From assembly GCA_963082875.1 (NCBI GenBank), contig OY720099.1, positions 930,001-994,000 of the forward strand: a stretch of 64,000 nt of DNA. The letters run 5' to 3'. The notes under the pieces were generated by a model. It was not told the origin of the DNA. It saw only the letters and a program-made list of their open reading frames with translations, and did not search any database. The translations under genes were made by a program, and so were the position numbers. Below, one piece after another: positions 55,127 to 64,000 of the stretch (the stretch's first letter is position 1; every line of letters begins with the position of its first letter). The DNA is from Corella eumyota (lineage: Eukaryota; Chordata; Ascidiacea; Phlebobranchia; Corellidae).

Positions 55127-56746
55127 ATGGGAATAACTTTATATTATTTGGAGGATAGTCCACCAGTGCGAAATGCTTGGATGGCGTTAGCGGCACTTGA
55201 CTTAAAAATCGATTTTAAAGTTGTGGATGTTGTAGCTGGTGAGAATCGAACCCCGGACTACTTAGCCTTGAACCCACTGGGTACAATTCCGTGTTTAACA
55301 GATGGTGATTACGTCATATATCAAAGGTAAGTTAAAATATTGTTCGCACAACTTTTGTGACTTGAGAGCGTCGAAAATTTTTCTATACTCGATTTTTAAT
55401 AATTTGATATTTTCGTGAAAGTTAAAAAAAATGCCAATACAATTATAACATTACCCCTACGGCTTTATTGTCCCTTTATTTCAAGAATAAAAACAAACAA
55501 GATTTAGAGTAATTCGCATAGTTTAGTAGCTGACTTCGTGGTGTTGATACCCCTTTAAATATTATTGTTAGTGGCGTAATGATATCTTATACGTGTGAGC
55601 CATAGTTAAAGATCTCAGTATTCTCCGATAACACGTAATGTCCCCAACCCGATCGCTATTAATCTAATTACAAAATGGAGCTCAGTCGACGATATTTGTA
55701 TGTCGAATATAAATTCTTTAAAATAAATAGATCTGCTGTTTGTAGTGCGCGGGCAAATATCGGTTAAAAATTGCGAACCTATTGCAACAATTAAATTACG
55801 ACCGAGGAGCTAGCGGGCCACCCTCTGTTAATCTAATAATAACACAACAACACAGAGTTTACATCGTTACATTTGTTTAACAGTCAAGCAATAGCCCAAT
55901 ACGCCTGCAATGCTTATGAGAAGGGAGATACCAATTTGTTATACCCGAAAGACCCCAAACAACGAGGTATTGTTGATCAGGTTATGTACGTTAGTGTGTC
56001 CTGCCACGATCTTATACAGAAATATGTGGTAAGTTAAAACCTTGTTTAAAATAACAATAGCTTTGTTGTATGGGTCTAATTATTCTTTATTTGTTCTCCT
56101 ATTTCTTAGTTAAGAAAGTCATTTTTTTCCATATCACCTTAAGGGGATAGGTTTTCGATATTTTTATCGGGTAAGGGTGTGCAGGTGTGACGTGTTTAAG
56201 CTATCCGTAAACGCTAGGCTCTATGGCAAATAGTGTGGCATTGGTGCGGATCGATCTCTAAACCTTTTGGCACGTAGTCCGACGCCATGACCGGAATGAG
56301 GTTTTAAAAAATATTTTTAAGTTGACTAAATAAAACAATGCCCTTTATTACGTCACAGAACTTCCTCGGTGTTTGTTTTTACGATGACGTCAAACCGAAC
56401 GAAGAACACATCGGCGAGGTTAAGAAAGTTCTGGATATCTGTGAAGAATATCTCAAGAACACAACCTACATGGCAGCAAACCACCTCACAATAGCAGGTT
56501 TGTGACGTCATAACTTACGTAACAATAAACCACGTAATTCTAACATTATGACGTCATACAGACTTCTTTATGTTGGGCCCGATTCTACAACTCGAGCTGC
56601 CGAGGTATTCCAACTTTGGGGATTACCCTCGCACGGTAGAATGGGTGAAAACGATGAAGAGTTTGAAATATTTCGACAAAGTTCACAAACAGGGAATGGG
56701 TGAGCTGGACGAATTGTATCAGAAAAAACTAAACTCGCAGAAATAA
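55127..56746 (+). CDS. Cytosolic glutathione S-transferase, theta/delta/epsilon-like
   Basis: Conjugates glutathione to electrophiles. Exons 55127-55326, 55884-56028, 56359-56497 and 56562-56746 join in phase to 222 residues, a normal GST length. The thioredoxin-like N domain (about 1-80) has the candidate catalytic Ser11 in YLEDSPPVRNAW and the cis-Pro motif NPLGTIPCLTDGDYVIY, both typical of Ser-type (theta, delta, epsilon) classes. The helical C domain has NHLTIADFFMLGPI, which contains the conserved N-capping Ser/Thr-x-x-Asp, and ends GELDELYQKKLNSQK. Odd: the glutathione-binding Glu-Ser pair before the Ala-Ile of helix 3 reads Arg-Ser (YQRSQAIAQYA). The stop codon overlaps an AATAAA. I cannot settle the class without a tree, so no symbol is given. 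Confidence 0.9.
55673..55830 (+). mobile_element. Unclassified short element, copy g
   Basis: AAATGGAGCTCAGTCGACGA, TGCTGTTTGTAGTGCGCGGG, AAATATCGG, TTGCAACAATTAAA. In a GST intron. Confidence 0.65.
56164..56294 (-). mobile_element. Second SINE-like family, copy 2
   Basis: Read on the minus strand: CATGGCGTCGGACTACGTGC (box-A-like), GAGATCGATCC (box-B-like), GCCTAGCGTTTACGGATAGC, GCACACCCTTACCCG. In a GST intron. Confidence 0.55.
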
Positions 56747-57057
56747 ATGCAGCCGCGAGATAGCGCCATTGAGGAAGGCGGTACCTGTACTAACCCCTAC
56801 CTAACCCAAGCTTAAAAACTTAACAATTTGGCCCCAATAGTTCACCCTAACTTTATAACAAGATTACTAATAAACATTGGGGCCTCCAATGTCTATATTC
56901 TTATATACTTTAACTTACTTCAAAAAAGGAAATATATGTTAGGAAAATGTTTTTTTTTCTTGTTTTACATTAAACAAAATTAACAATTCCACCCACCATG
57001 CTTTTTGTATAAAACTTCTCACCAAATATATCACCCATGCTTATTTAACAACAAACA
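56747..57057. other. Convergent intergenic region, GST and last gene
   Basis: About 310 bp between two facing stop codons; it should hold both 3' UTRs. Apart from the GST poly(A) signal, nothing was recognised, and no clear AATAAA was seen for the minus-strand gene. Confidence 0.5.
56869..56874 (+). terminator. Poly(A) signal AATAAA for GST
   Basis: Canonical AATAAA about 123 nt after the GST stop, within the short interval before the convergent gene. An earlier AATAAA (56742-56747) overlaps the stop and is probably too early. Confidence 0.5.
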
Positions 57058-60000
57058 CTAAGGCTCTCTTCGACACATAACTGGAACATCTGTAAACAAA
57101 AAAAAAGTTTAAAAAATAATTTTAATAAAAAAAAATCTTGTTGAAATTTTTATTTTCTTACCATTTTGATTTTCATTAGAGCAATCACATTTCATTTGCC
57201 TGTAAGTTTAAAATTTTAATTAATTTTTTAACTATAAACTTTTATTTGATGTGAAATATTAAAATTTATTTTGTTAAGTTTACCTGTTAGTTCTAACTAT
57301 GTTATTGAACATAAATGTATTACCAGCATCTAATAATAAAGAACAAAATTAATTTATTTTTTTTATGAAAACTGAAAGATTTTTAAAAGCAATTAGTAAC
57401 TAATTAATACCCTGCCCCAGGGTTTAAGTTGTGGTAATATGGTCACAACTCCCAACTCATATTTGCCTGCAATAATTAACCCATCCCAATAAACAGAATT
57501 TTTTTTTGTAGGCCTTAAAATTAGACATATATATATATTTGTATGCTATGCTTTATTATGTATGAATTATGGCAAACCGGTCACGGTGTCGGACTACGAT
57601 ACCATTGCCACACTATTAACCCTTAATCCTGGCATTAACGGATAGCTTAAACACAACCCAATAGCACTCTTTTCCAATAAATATATCAAAAAACCTATCA
57701 GAATATACAAACAAAGAATCGGTTTACACATAATTGAAACCCAAAATATCAACAAGTTTATATGTTAGCTTACTTACATATTTAAATATATTTAATTTTA
57801 TAAAACATCACAATGTACACTTTCATTCTACCTTGCATATTACAAGAACTTGGAGTTAATTTTCTTAAAGTTTCCATCCCAATATTGAAGACCTCCTGGA
57901 GGTAACCTCGACTTGCTCCTGTGCGCATGATGTTGCTACGAACTCCCAAGTTGCAGGAGTTCTCCAGAAGATCGATCACCCTGCTTAACATCAACCTTGA
58001 AGCACTGTGAAATGTATTTAATTTATATATTAAAAATTAAGTCATTTAGAAAAGTGTTATAGAAAAAAAATTTTATAACGAAAAAATTTTTAATACATTA
58101 GTGCACGAAGTTAACTATAATTTCAAATCTTAAAAAGGTAAACATTTTTTTGGCGAGATAAATAAACAGAAATAAATTCCTTTGTTTGATATTTAACCCA
58201 CTGCTTTTAAGCTGTAGCATCCTTGAGTAAGGCACTATAAACGGTATAAACTCTAAATCAACACCTAATTAGCAGCTTAATTATTGGGCAATTAGATTAA
58301 ATAAAATCTGCCAAAGGCACTTTATACTGGGTTGGGGTAACAAATGTTACTTTATGTTCAGGTCGTGTAGTCAATTTTTTACATCAGGGTTTAATAAATG
58401 TAAAAAAAATTCAATACAACTAACAGTAAATTACATACATCCCATACAGTTTACTCTTAAATATATAAAATAAAAACTAATTTATACCTGCAAATATTAT
58501 CTTTATTCAGTGCCCATATAAACTCGTTATAAAACTTTGTGAAATGTAACAGAAGATTAGATGAAGCAAATGAATCACAAATACTAATTTCATTCAACAT
58601 TCTCGGGTATTTAGTTGTAGTAGTAAGTAATAAATTTGTTTGACAAAATGCTGAGATAGGATCACTTCCTAGCATACTTGTGTTTCTTATATAAGAAGCA
58701 GATTCAAGGAAAAACTGAAAATAAAAATCATAATTACATTTTTTTATCACTAATTTGAAATAACATAATTCTTGAGCTTTAAACATAAAAGACACTTGTT
58801 GACTATGCTTAAATTTGATGATATTTTTGCCAGATTTCTGATATGGTTGACTTTGTGAGATTAAAAGCTTAAATATCTCTTTATTTTTACAAGAAACACA
58901 AGTTAATAATGTTAATGCCTTACTTTTAGACACATTAACATCATTTACATAACAGCACTAACAGCCTGAACCAAACATGAAAAATTGGACAACAATATAC
59001 ATAAACATTACATATCAAATTGGCAATAATGGAATAATTTTAAAGTAAAGTTAATTAAAAAAAGGTGTGTTTAAGGTTAGTTTACCTGTGTGTTAAAACC
59101 TCTAATTTGAATCAAATCAAGCGATCCTGACATTCCATTATTTGTACAATTGTTTAAAACTGATGACACACAATTAGAAAGACAATCCATTGTCCCTCTG
59201 TAATAATATAAATTTCAATTTCTTTAAACTTTGGCATCAAACTGCCAATATAAAAGGGTTAACAGACATCTTAACGCGAAGTTTAAATGAGTTATGATTA
59301 AGTCTTATATTAAACTTTCTTACACAAAGAATAAGAGCGTGGTGTAGTGGTAATAACACTTGCTACACCACCATGAGGTCGTGGGTTCAATCCCCACTGA
59401 TCTTATGCTGTAGCGCCCTTGAGTAAGGCGCTATAAACAGTATAAACTCCTGCTGAGCCATCACTTAATCAGCAGCATAATTATCGGGCAATTATAATCT
59501 CTATAATATCCCAAACTGCCAAAGTCAACTCGAGACTGGGTCGGAGTAACTGATGTTACTCTATGTTTAAGTTGTACATTCGACCTTCCTACATCGAGGA
59601 TAAGGCTAAATACAAAAAAAGACAAGTATTGTATTATAAAACCACTAGTTATTATAACATGTTTATTATTCAATCTTACATGCAACTGTTGGGTCCAAAA
59701 TACTTGACCGGATTATTAAATATTATCTCACATTTCCATAAAGCATTTATTGTTTCACGCAGAGTACAAGAGTGTAAGAAGTTAACGTCTGTTATATTAT
59801 AAAAAATGAGTTAAAAATATATTTTAAACTTTAATGTAGTGATTAAAACACTTGACTTTACTACATGGGGTCCTGGGTTTGATTCCACAGCTTTCAATGG
59901 TATCAACATTTGCTGAGCTAAAACCAATCAGCAGATTCATTATTGGGCAAATATAATTCATAATATTTTTAACTGCCAAAATCAACTTGAGACTGGGTCA

Positions 60001-63000
60001 GGGTAACTAATGGCACTCTATGTTAAGGTTGTGAAGTTGACCTTTCCACATCAAGGATAAATTAATAGAAAAATACAAACAGTCAGTGTTATTATAAAGT
60101 ATTGTTAACATATTTAAAAACATAAATACCACGAATAGAAGGTGGTGGTAATTTGCATTGGTTATCAGAAAGTGAATTTAAAACTTGAAGAAGTGAATTT
60201 TGGACCATATCATCATCTACTTTTAAACCAGTAGTTCTAAAAACAAATAAAACATTGTTTAAAACTTTAATTTTTTTCAAAAAATGAATTTAACAATTTT
60301 TTATACTTTATAATGGAAAAATTAGTGTATTTTGTTGAAACATTGGCAGCATGGTGTAGTGGTGAGAACACTTCCTACACTATGAGGTTGTGGGTTTAAT
60401 CCCCAGTGCTCTCATGCTGTAACGCCCTTGAGTAAGTCGCTATAAACGGTATAAACTTCTGTGAGCCAAAAACCATAAGCAGTTAAACTAAAGACCAATT
60501 TTAAATTATAATTACTCAAACTACCAAAAGTCACTTGAGACTGGGTCGGGGTAACTGTTGTTACGCTATGTTTAGATCGTGCAATCGACCTTCCAACAAA
60601 AAAATATCATACCATGTAGGTATAATAAAAAATAATATTTGAAGTAACCTTGACAACAGCATGTATCCCATAAGTATATTTTTAGGCCTTCCATTGACTC
60701 TTACAGTGGTTGCAACTTGGTTTGTGTTGGTGCTCAAACGATTGCTTCCTATTGTAGAAAAACTCCTGCCAGGTACCGAGTTCCACAACTTAAATATAAT
60801 ATAGTTAATTAGCAGTGGTTTAAATTGCCATTCAGGGTTAGAGCTAGAATACTTGGTTTAATTTACAACATATTCAATTAGGTTATAGTCCAAAAGGTTA
60901 AGGTTTTTTTTAAATGTAATGGTTTTTATGTAATTTGTCATTTAGTAATTTAGAATGTTTATTACTTATATTAAGTTAACCAAAAAACACAGATATTCTA
61001 AATTTAATTTTAATAAATGCTAGTCGATGTCCTATATATGGCATTTTAATTGTAGTAATATGGTTGCAACTCTCAACTAATATTTGCCTGTAATAATTTA
61101 CCCACACACCACAAATGGTAGTTTGATTTTTTTGTTGGCCTATAAATTGGACATACATTAATATATATCAATATATCACCCACTAAGCTCCATTATATAT
61201 AAATGTTGGTACAGAATTAATTTAATGATTACCTGTTGGTTTTCAATGACGAAGTAAACCTCACAGACGGAAGGATCCTGATCGGCTCCACTTACTTGAG
61301 TGGTTAAAAACTTCAAAGTAAAATTGTTACAAGTTAGTTCACCATTGCTTCTTGTAAGTTGGCCACCACCATCTGCTCCCAAGTCTCCTTCAACCTGAAT
61401 ACAGTTGTTAAATTTTTTAGGGATTTAGATAAACTAGTTGATTTACGACCCTATGAATGTCACTTTTACTGTTATGGTTACAACTCAACCAGCAGTGTGG
61501 TGTAGTGGTAAGAACACTTGCTACACCACACATGAGGTCGTGGTTCAATCCCTACTGATCTCATACTGTAGTGCCCTTGAGCTTTATCAGCAGCATAATT
61601 ATCGGGCAATTATAATCTTTAATATCCCAAACTGCTACAGGGAACTCGAGACTGGGTCGGAGTAACTGATGTTAAATTATGTTTAAGTCGTGCATTCAAC
61701 TTTCCCACATCGAGGATAAAGATATATACAAAAAAAAAACTTGTAACTAATATTTGCCATAACAATTTAACCGCACACCACAAACAGAAGTTTTACTTTT
61801 TTGTATGCCTTTAAATTGGACATAGTTAAAATTTATATCATGCACTAAACTTTATTACATAAAAAACACCTAGTTAAGAAAATATTAACATAGCTACACA
61901 TAATCTTTATTAAATTTAAATTTATAATTTACTTTAATCAAGTAGTTTTCGGGAGAATCTGATTTGTCTTTAATCCACATTAGACCTAAGAATGGATGAT
62001 CGGCCATCGTGGTAAAGTCAACTTTAGGAAATCTAAAAAACATATTAAAATTAAATTTGGTATTTACAATATTTCCGTACATTCTACTATTTATTAAAGC
62101 ATTAACATTTTTTAACAGTTTATTGCTTCTTCATTAAATTAAACAAACCTATAAGTTTGTCCGTAAGTTGCTAAAACCAATCTTCCAGATCCTTGGTTAA
62201 ACCTTACCTACAAGGACAACATATTAATAACAAAAACTAGAAGTAGTTCAACACAGAATGAAAAAAAAAATTAGCATAAAAGTTAAACTTAAAAAAGGAT
62301 AATTAAGAATAAAGATAATTAGGTATGATTCCGGCAGCATGCTGTAGTGGTCAGAACACTTGCTACACCACATGAGGTTGTGGGTTCAATTCCCACTGCT
62401 CTCATGCAGTAGCGCCCTCGAGTAAGGCGGTATAAACTTCTGCTGAGCCAGCACTTAATCAGCAGCTTAATTATCAGGCAATATAATCGATAATATCCCA
62501 AACTGCTAAAGGCAACTTAAGACTGGGTTGGGGTAACTGGTGTTACTCTATGTTTAGGTCATAAAGTCGACCTTTCTACACCGAGGTTAAATATATACAC
62601 ATAAATAACAACCCTAAAAATAACAGTAACCACATGTAAATTAGTTAAGTAAACAGCAAAACTCACCATATTCCCTCCATCATACATATCCGATCCTCCA
62701 TCGTTTATTTGACTCCTTCCTCCATCATAATCATAAAGATGAAAATCAGGGATGGAGGAAACTATTTCATTTCTTACTTGGTCAATTTGTTTTGCCAGTA
62801 AATCCAGTGTAGGTGATTCTAAAAATATCTGGTTAATTTAATGGTATGGCAATGGTTTATTTACAACCAATATTTTACAGTTATTGTGTAATTAAAAAAC
62901 AAAACACAAACGTAAAATATGTTACCAATATTGGAGGATGGTTGTTTGGTGGTTGGTGATAATGGTCTGCTGGTTGTTAAAGTGGTTGTGCTGGGTTGTC

Positions 63001-64000
63001 GCATTGGTGTGGATGGTGATGGTCTTGATGGTGTTTCCATGGTACTTGATGGTGTTTCCATAGTGCTTATTGGTGTTTTCATGGTACTAACTGGCATTTC
63101 CACAGTACTTACTGGCGTTTCCATGGTACTTACTGGCGTTTTTATGGTACTTACTGGTGTTTCCATGGTACTTACTGGTGTTTCCATGGTACTTACTGGT
63201 GAAACTGGTGTTTCTGTAGAAGTTGAAGGTTGTTGGGTTTGGATTGCTGGTGCTAAAGATGGTTGCTGGGTGGTTCGTACTTAAAACACAATAAAAAAAG
63301 TTAACAAATCCATAAATGATAAATAGAAAAGTGTTGTTAAAATGTTTTATCTGTAACTCAAAAAAAGTTTGATAACAAAAATAAAACCCAATAATATAAA
63401 CCAGTTAATAAAAGTTTAAACTTACATGGTATCATAGAAAGTGGTTCAACAAATAAGTCAAGAAGTTGGTCCGATATTCTTTTATTAACACCATGATATA
63501 GAATAAGGTTTCTGGGTGTTACTGGTCCTTGTGCATATAACAAATTAAACTGCATCGTAGAGACATCAAAAGTTACGTTTTGTCCAACTAAAAATATGAG
63601 AAATTTTAGTTTTTGACTCTTATTAACAATTTTATGTTTTTTGTATTTTTTCGTCAGTTACCCACACCCAGTCTCGAGTTGCCTGTGGCATTTTGGAATA
63701 TTATAGATTATAATTGCCCGATAATTAAGTCACTGGTTGGTATTGGGCTCAGCAGGAGTTTATACCAGTTATAGTACCTTACTCAAGGGCGGTACAGCAT
63801 AAGAGCAGTAAGGATCGAACCCAAGACCTTATGTAGTGAAGCCAAGTGTTCTGACCACTACACCATGCTGCCGGTGATAAAATTTAAAAAACACTGTGTG
63901 TGTTGATTTGTTAACAGCGGAAACAGTTACTTAATAGTTTTTTCATTCAATTTATTACCTCTAAAAAGATTAGTAACAGACATAGGTCGATAAAATGTAC
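57058..64000 (-). CDS. Unrecognised, probably extracellular protein with mucin-like stretch and DGG domain (5' end outside window)
   Basis: I do not recognise this gene by name. Exons, 5' to 3': 63959-64000, 63426-63587, 62926-63279, 62667-62818, 62149-62207, 61933-62032, 61233-61394, 60649-60788, 60130-60236, 59086-59195, 58488-58714, 57832-58004, 57284-57329, 57162-57199, 57058-57089. They join in phase to about 620 codons ending at TAG 57058. In order: a region reading VGQNVTFDVSTMQFNLLY; a Thr/Ser/Pro-rich mucin-like stretch with about eight ETPVSTM heptads; a Gly/Asp-rich domain (YDYDGGRSQINDGGSDMYD, then LGLMWIKDKS, GDLGADGGGQL and DPSVCEVYFVI); and a helical C-terminal part with spaced Cys, ending CDCSNENQNDVPVMCRREP. 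I see no transmembrane segment, so secretion is likely, but the signal peptide is off the edge. The DGG domain resembles one I recall from invertebrate extracellular proteins, without a firm name. Nearly every larger intron carries a SINE. Confidence 0.72.
57413..57560 (-). mobile_element. Unclassified short element, copy h
   Basis: Reverse copy: GTAATATGGTCACAACTCCC, ATTTGCCTGCAATAATTAAC, TGTAGGCCTTAAAATTAGAC. In an intron of the last gene. Confidence 0.7.
57574..57680 (+). mobile_element. Second SINE-like family, copy 3
   Basis: CGGTCACGGTGTCGGACTAC, then CCTGGCATTAACGGATAGC; the middle and 3' end are shortened. In an intron of the last gene. Confidence 0.5.
58195..58410 (+). mobile_element. 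SINE (tRNA-derived), 5'-truncated
   Basis: Begins near CACTGCTTTTAAGCTGTAGC, so it lacks the promoter boxes; it retains GGCACTATAAACGGTATAAA and CTGGGTTGGGGTAAC. In an intron of the last gene. Confidence 0.75.
59334..59622 (+). mobile_element. SINE (tRNA-derived), full length, young
   Basis: AGCGTGGTGTAGTGGTAATA, GAGGTCGTGGGTTCAATCCC, ACTCGAGACTGGGTCGGAG, CATCGAGGATAAGG. In an intron of the last gene. Confidence 0.9.
59834..60072 (+). mobile_element. SINE (tRNA-derived), internally deleted
   Basis: TGTAGTGATTAAAACACTTG, GGTCCTGGGTTTGATTCC, then ACTTGAGACTGGGTCAGGG; part of the body after box B is missing. Second copy in the same intron of the last gene. Confidence 0.75.
60343..60607 (+). 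mobile_element. SINE (tRNA-derived), full length
   Basis: TTGGCAGCATGGTGTAGTGG, GAGGTTGTGGGTTTAATCCC, CACTTGAGACTGGGTCGGGG. In an intron of the last gene. Confidence 0.85.
61015..61200 (-). mobile_element. Unclassified short element, copy i
   Basis: Reverse copy and the most complete: ATGCTAGTCGATGTCC, GGTTGCAACTCTCAACTAAT, ACCCACACACCACAAATGG, CACTAAGCTCCATTATAT. In an intron of the last gene. Confidence 0.8.
61489..61730 (+). mobile_element. SINE (tRNA-derived), internally deleted
   Basis: AGCAGTGTGGTGTAGTGGTA, GAGGTCGTGGTTCAATCCC, a deletion around the ctataaac block, then ACTCGAGACTGGGTCGGAG and the tail. In an intron of the last gene. Confidence 0.85.
61741..61865 (-). mobile_element. 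Unclassified short element, copy j (partial)
   Basis: Reverse copy lacking one end: AACTAATATTTGCCATAACA, CCGCACACCACAAACAGAAG, TTTAAATTGGACATAG. Directly follows a SINE in the same intron. Confidence 0.7.
62331..62603 (+). mobile_element. SINE (tRNA-derived), full length
   Basis: CCGGCAGCATGCTGTAGTGG, GAGGTTGTGGGTTCAATTCC, ACTTAAGACTGGGTTGGGG and tail. In an intron of the last gene. Confidence 0.88.
63040..63205 (-). repeat. Coding 21-bp minisatellite (ETPVSTM heptads)
   Basis: About eight near-identical 21-bp units within one exon encode Glu-Thr-Pro-Val-Ser-Thr-Met with small changes. The nucleotide identity is high, so the array expanded recently. The Thr/Ser/Pro content makes it a likely O-glycosylated stalk. 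Confidence 0.85.
63653..63874 (-). mobile_element. SINE (tRNA-derived), 3'-shortened
   Basis: Reverse copy: CACCCAGTCTCGAGTTGCC, TGGGCTCAGCAGGAGTTTAT and head GACCACTACACCATGCTGCC. The only minus-strand copy among those in the last gene. Confidence 0.85.

Noticed and set aside
58457-58933. 158-codon minus-strand open frame as a single exon gene
   Set aside because: Only 58488-58714 has good splice sites and fits the phase of the flanking exons; the upstream extension is intron that happens to be open.
62919-63284. 121-codon plus-strand open frame
   Set aside because: It is the antisense of the ETPVSTM repeat exon; a simple repeat is open in several frames.

Overview
The window is animal nuclear DNA, very probably from a Ciona-type tunicate. 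Supporting this are the AT-rich sequence, compact multi-exon genes with GT-AG introns of mostly 150-900 bp, orthologues of vertebrate cilium, sperm and metabolic genes, and many copies of a short tRNA-derived SINE of the kind known from Ciona. No species diagnostic was tested. All exon coordinates were read by hand from splice signals and by requiring the reading phase to match at every junction; no transcript evidence was available.

Layout. (1) 1-21001, minus: an apolipoprotein-B-scale large lipid transfer protein. It has 29 small exons from a signal peptide through the vitellogenin-type N-terminal region, then one uninterrupted exon of at least 8961 bp that runs off the left edge. (2) 23365-26917, minus: guanine deaminase, 13 exons, complete. 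(3) 28493-40715, minus: a SPATA1 orthologue, 14 core exons, complete, with a very large low-complexity Asn/His/Glu insertion and two phase-compatible alternative exons. (4) 41632-45696, minus: mitochondrial succinyl-CoA:3-ketoacid CoA transferase (OXCT1/SCOT), 10 exons, complete. (5) 46883-53819, plus: axonemal dynein intermediate chain DNAI3/WDR63, 21 exons, complete. (6) 55127-56746, plus: a cytosolic glutathione S-transferase, 4 exons, complete. (7) 57058-64000, minus: the 3' part of an unrecognised, probably extracellular gene with a mucin-like stretch and a Gly/Asp-rich domain.

The genes do not form a pathway. OXCT1 and DNAI3 are divergent over about 1.2 kb, and GST and the last gene converge with about 310 bp between stop codons. 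The spacing does not suggest a Ciona-type operon.

Repeats. 18 copies of the main SINE lie mostly right of 38 kb, in nearly every intron of the last gene. There are ten copies of an unclassified element of about 120-190 bp, three pieces of a second family with some tRNA-like features, two MITEs with terminal inverted repeats, a minisatellite of about 56 bp units (30.13-30.82 kb), and a 46-bp tandem repeat in a DNAI3 intron that copies splice-site-like sequence. The palindrome TGACGTCA is strikingly over-represented between about 15.7 and 29.4 kb. I found no defence system, CRISPR array, virus-like element or convincing novel gene cluster; the best leads are the SPATA1 alternative exons, the TGACGTCA cluster, the splice-site repeat and the unnamed domain of the last gene.
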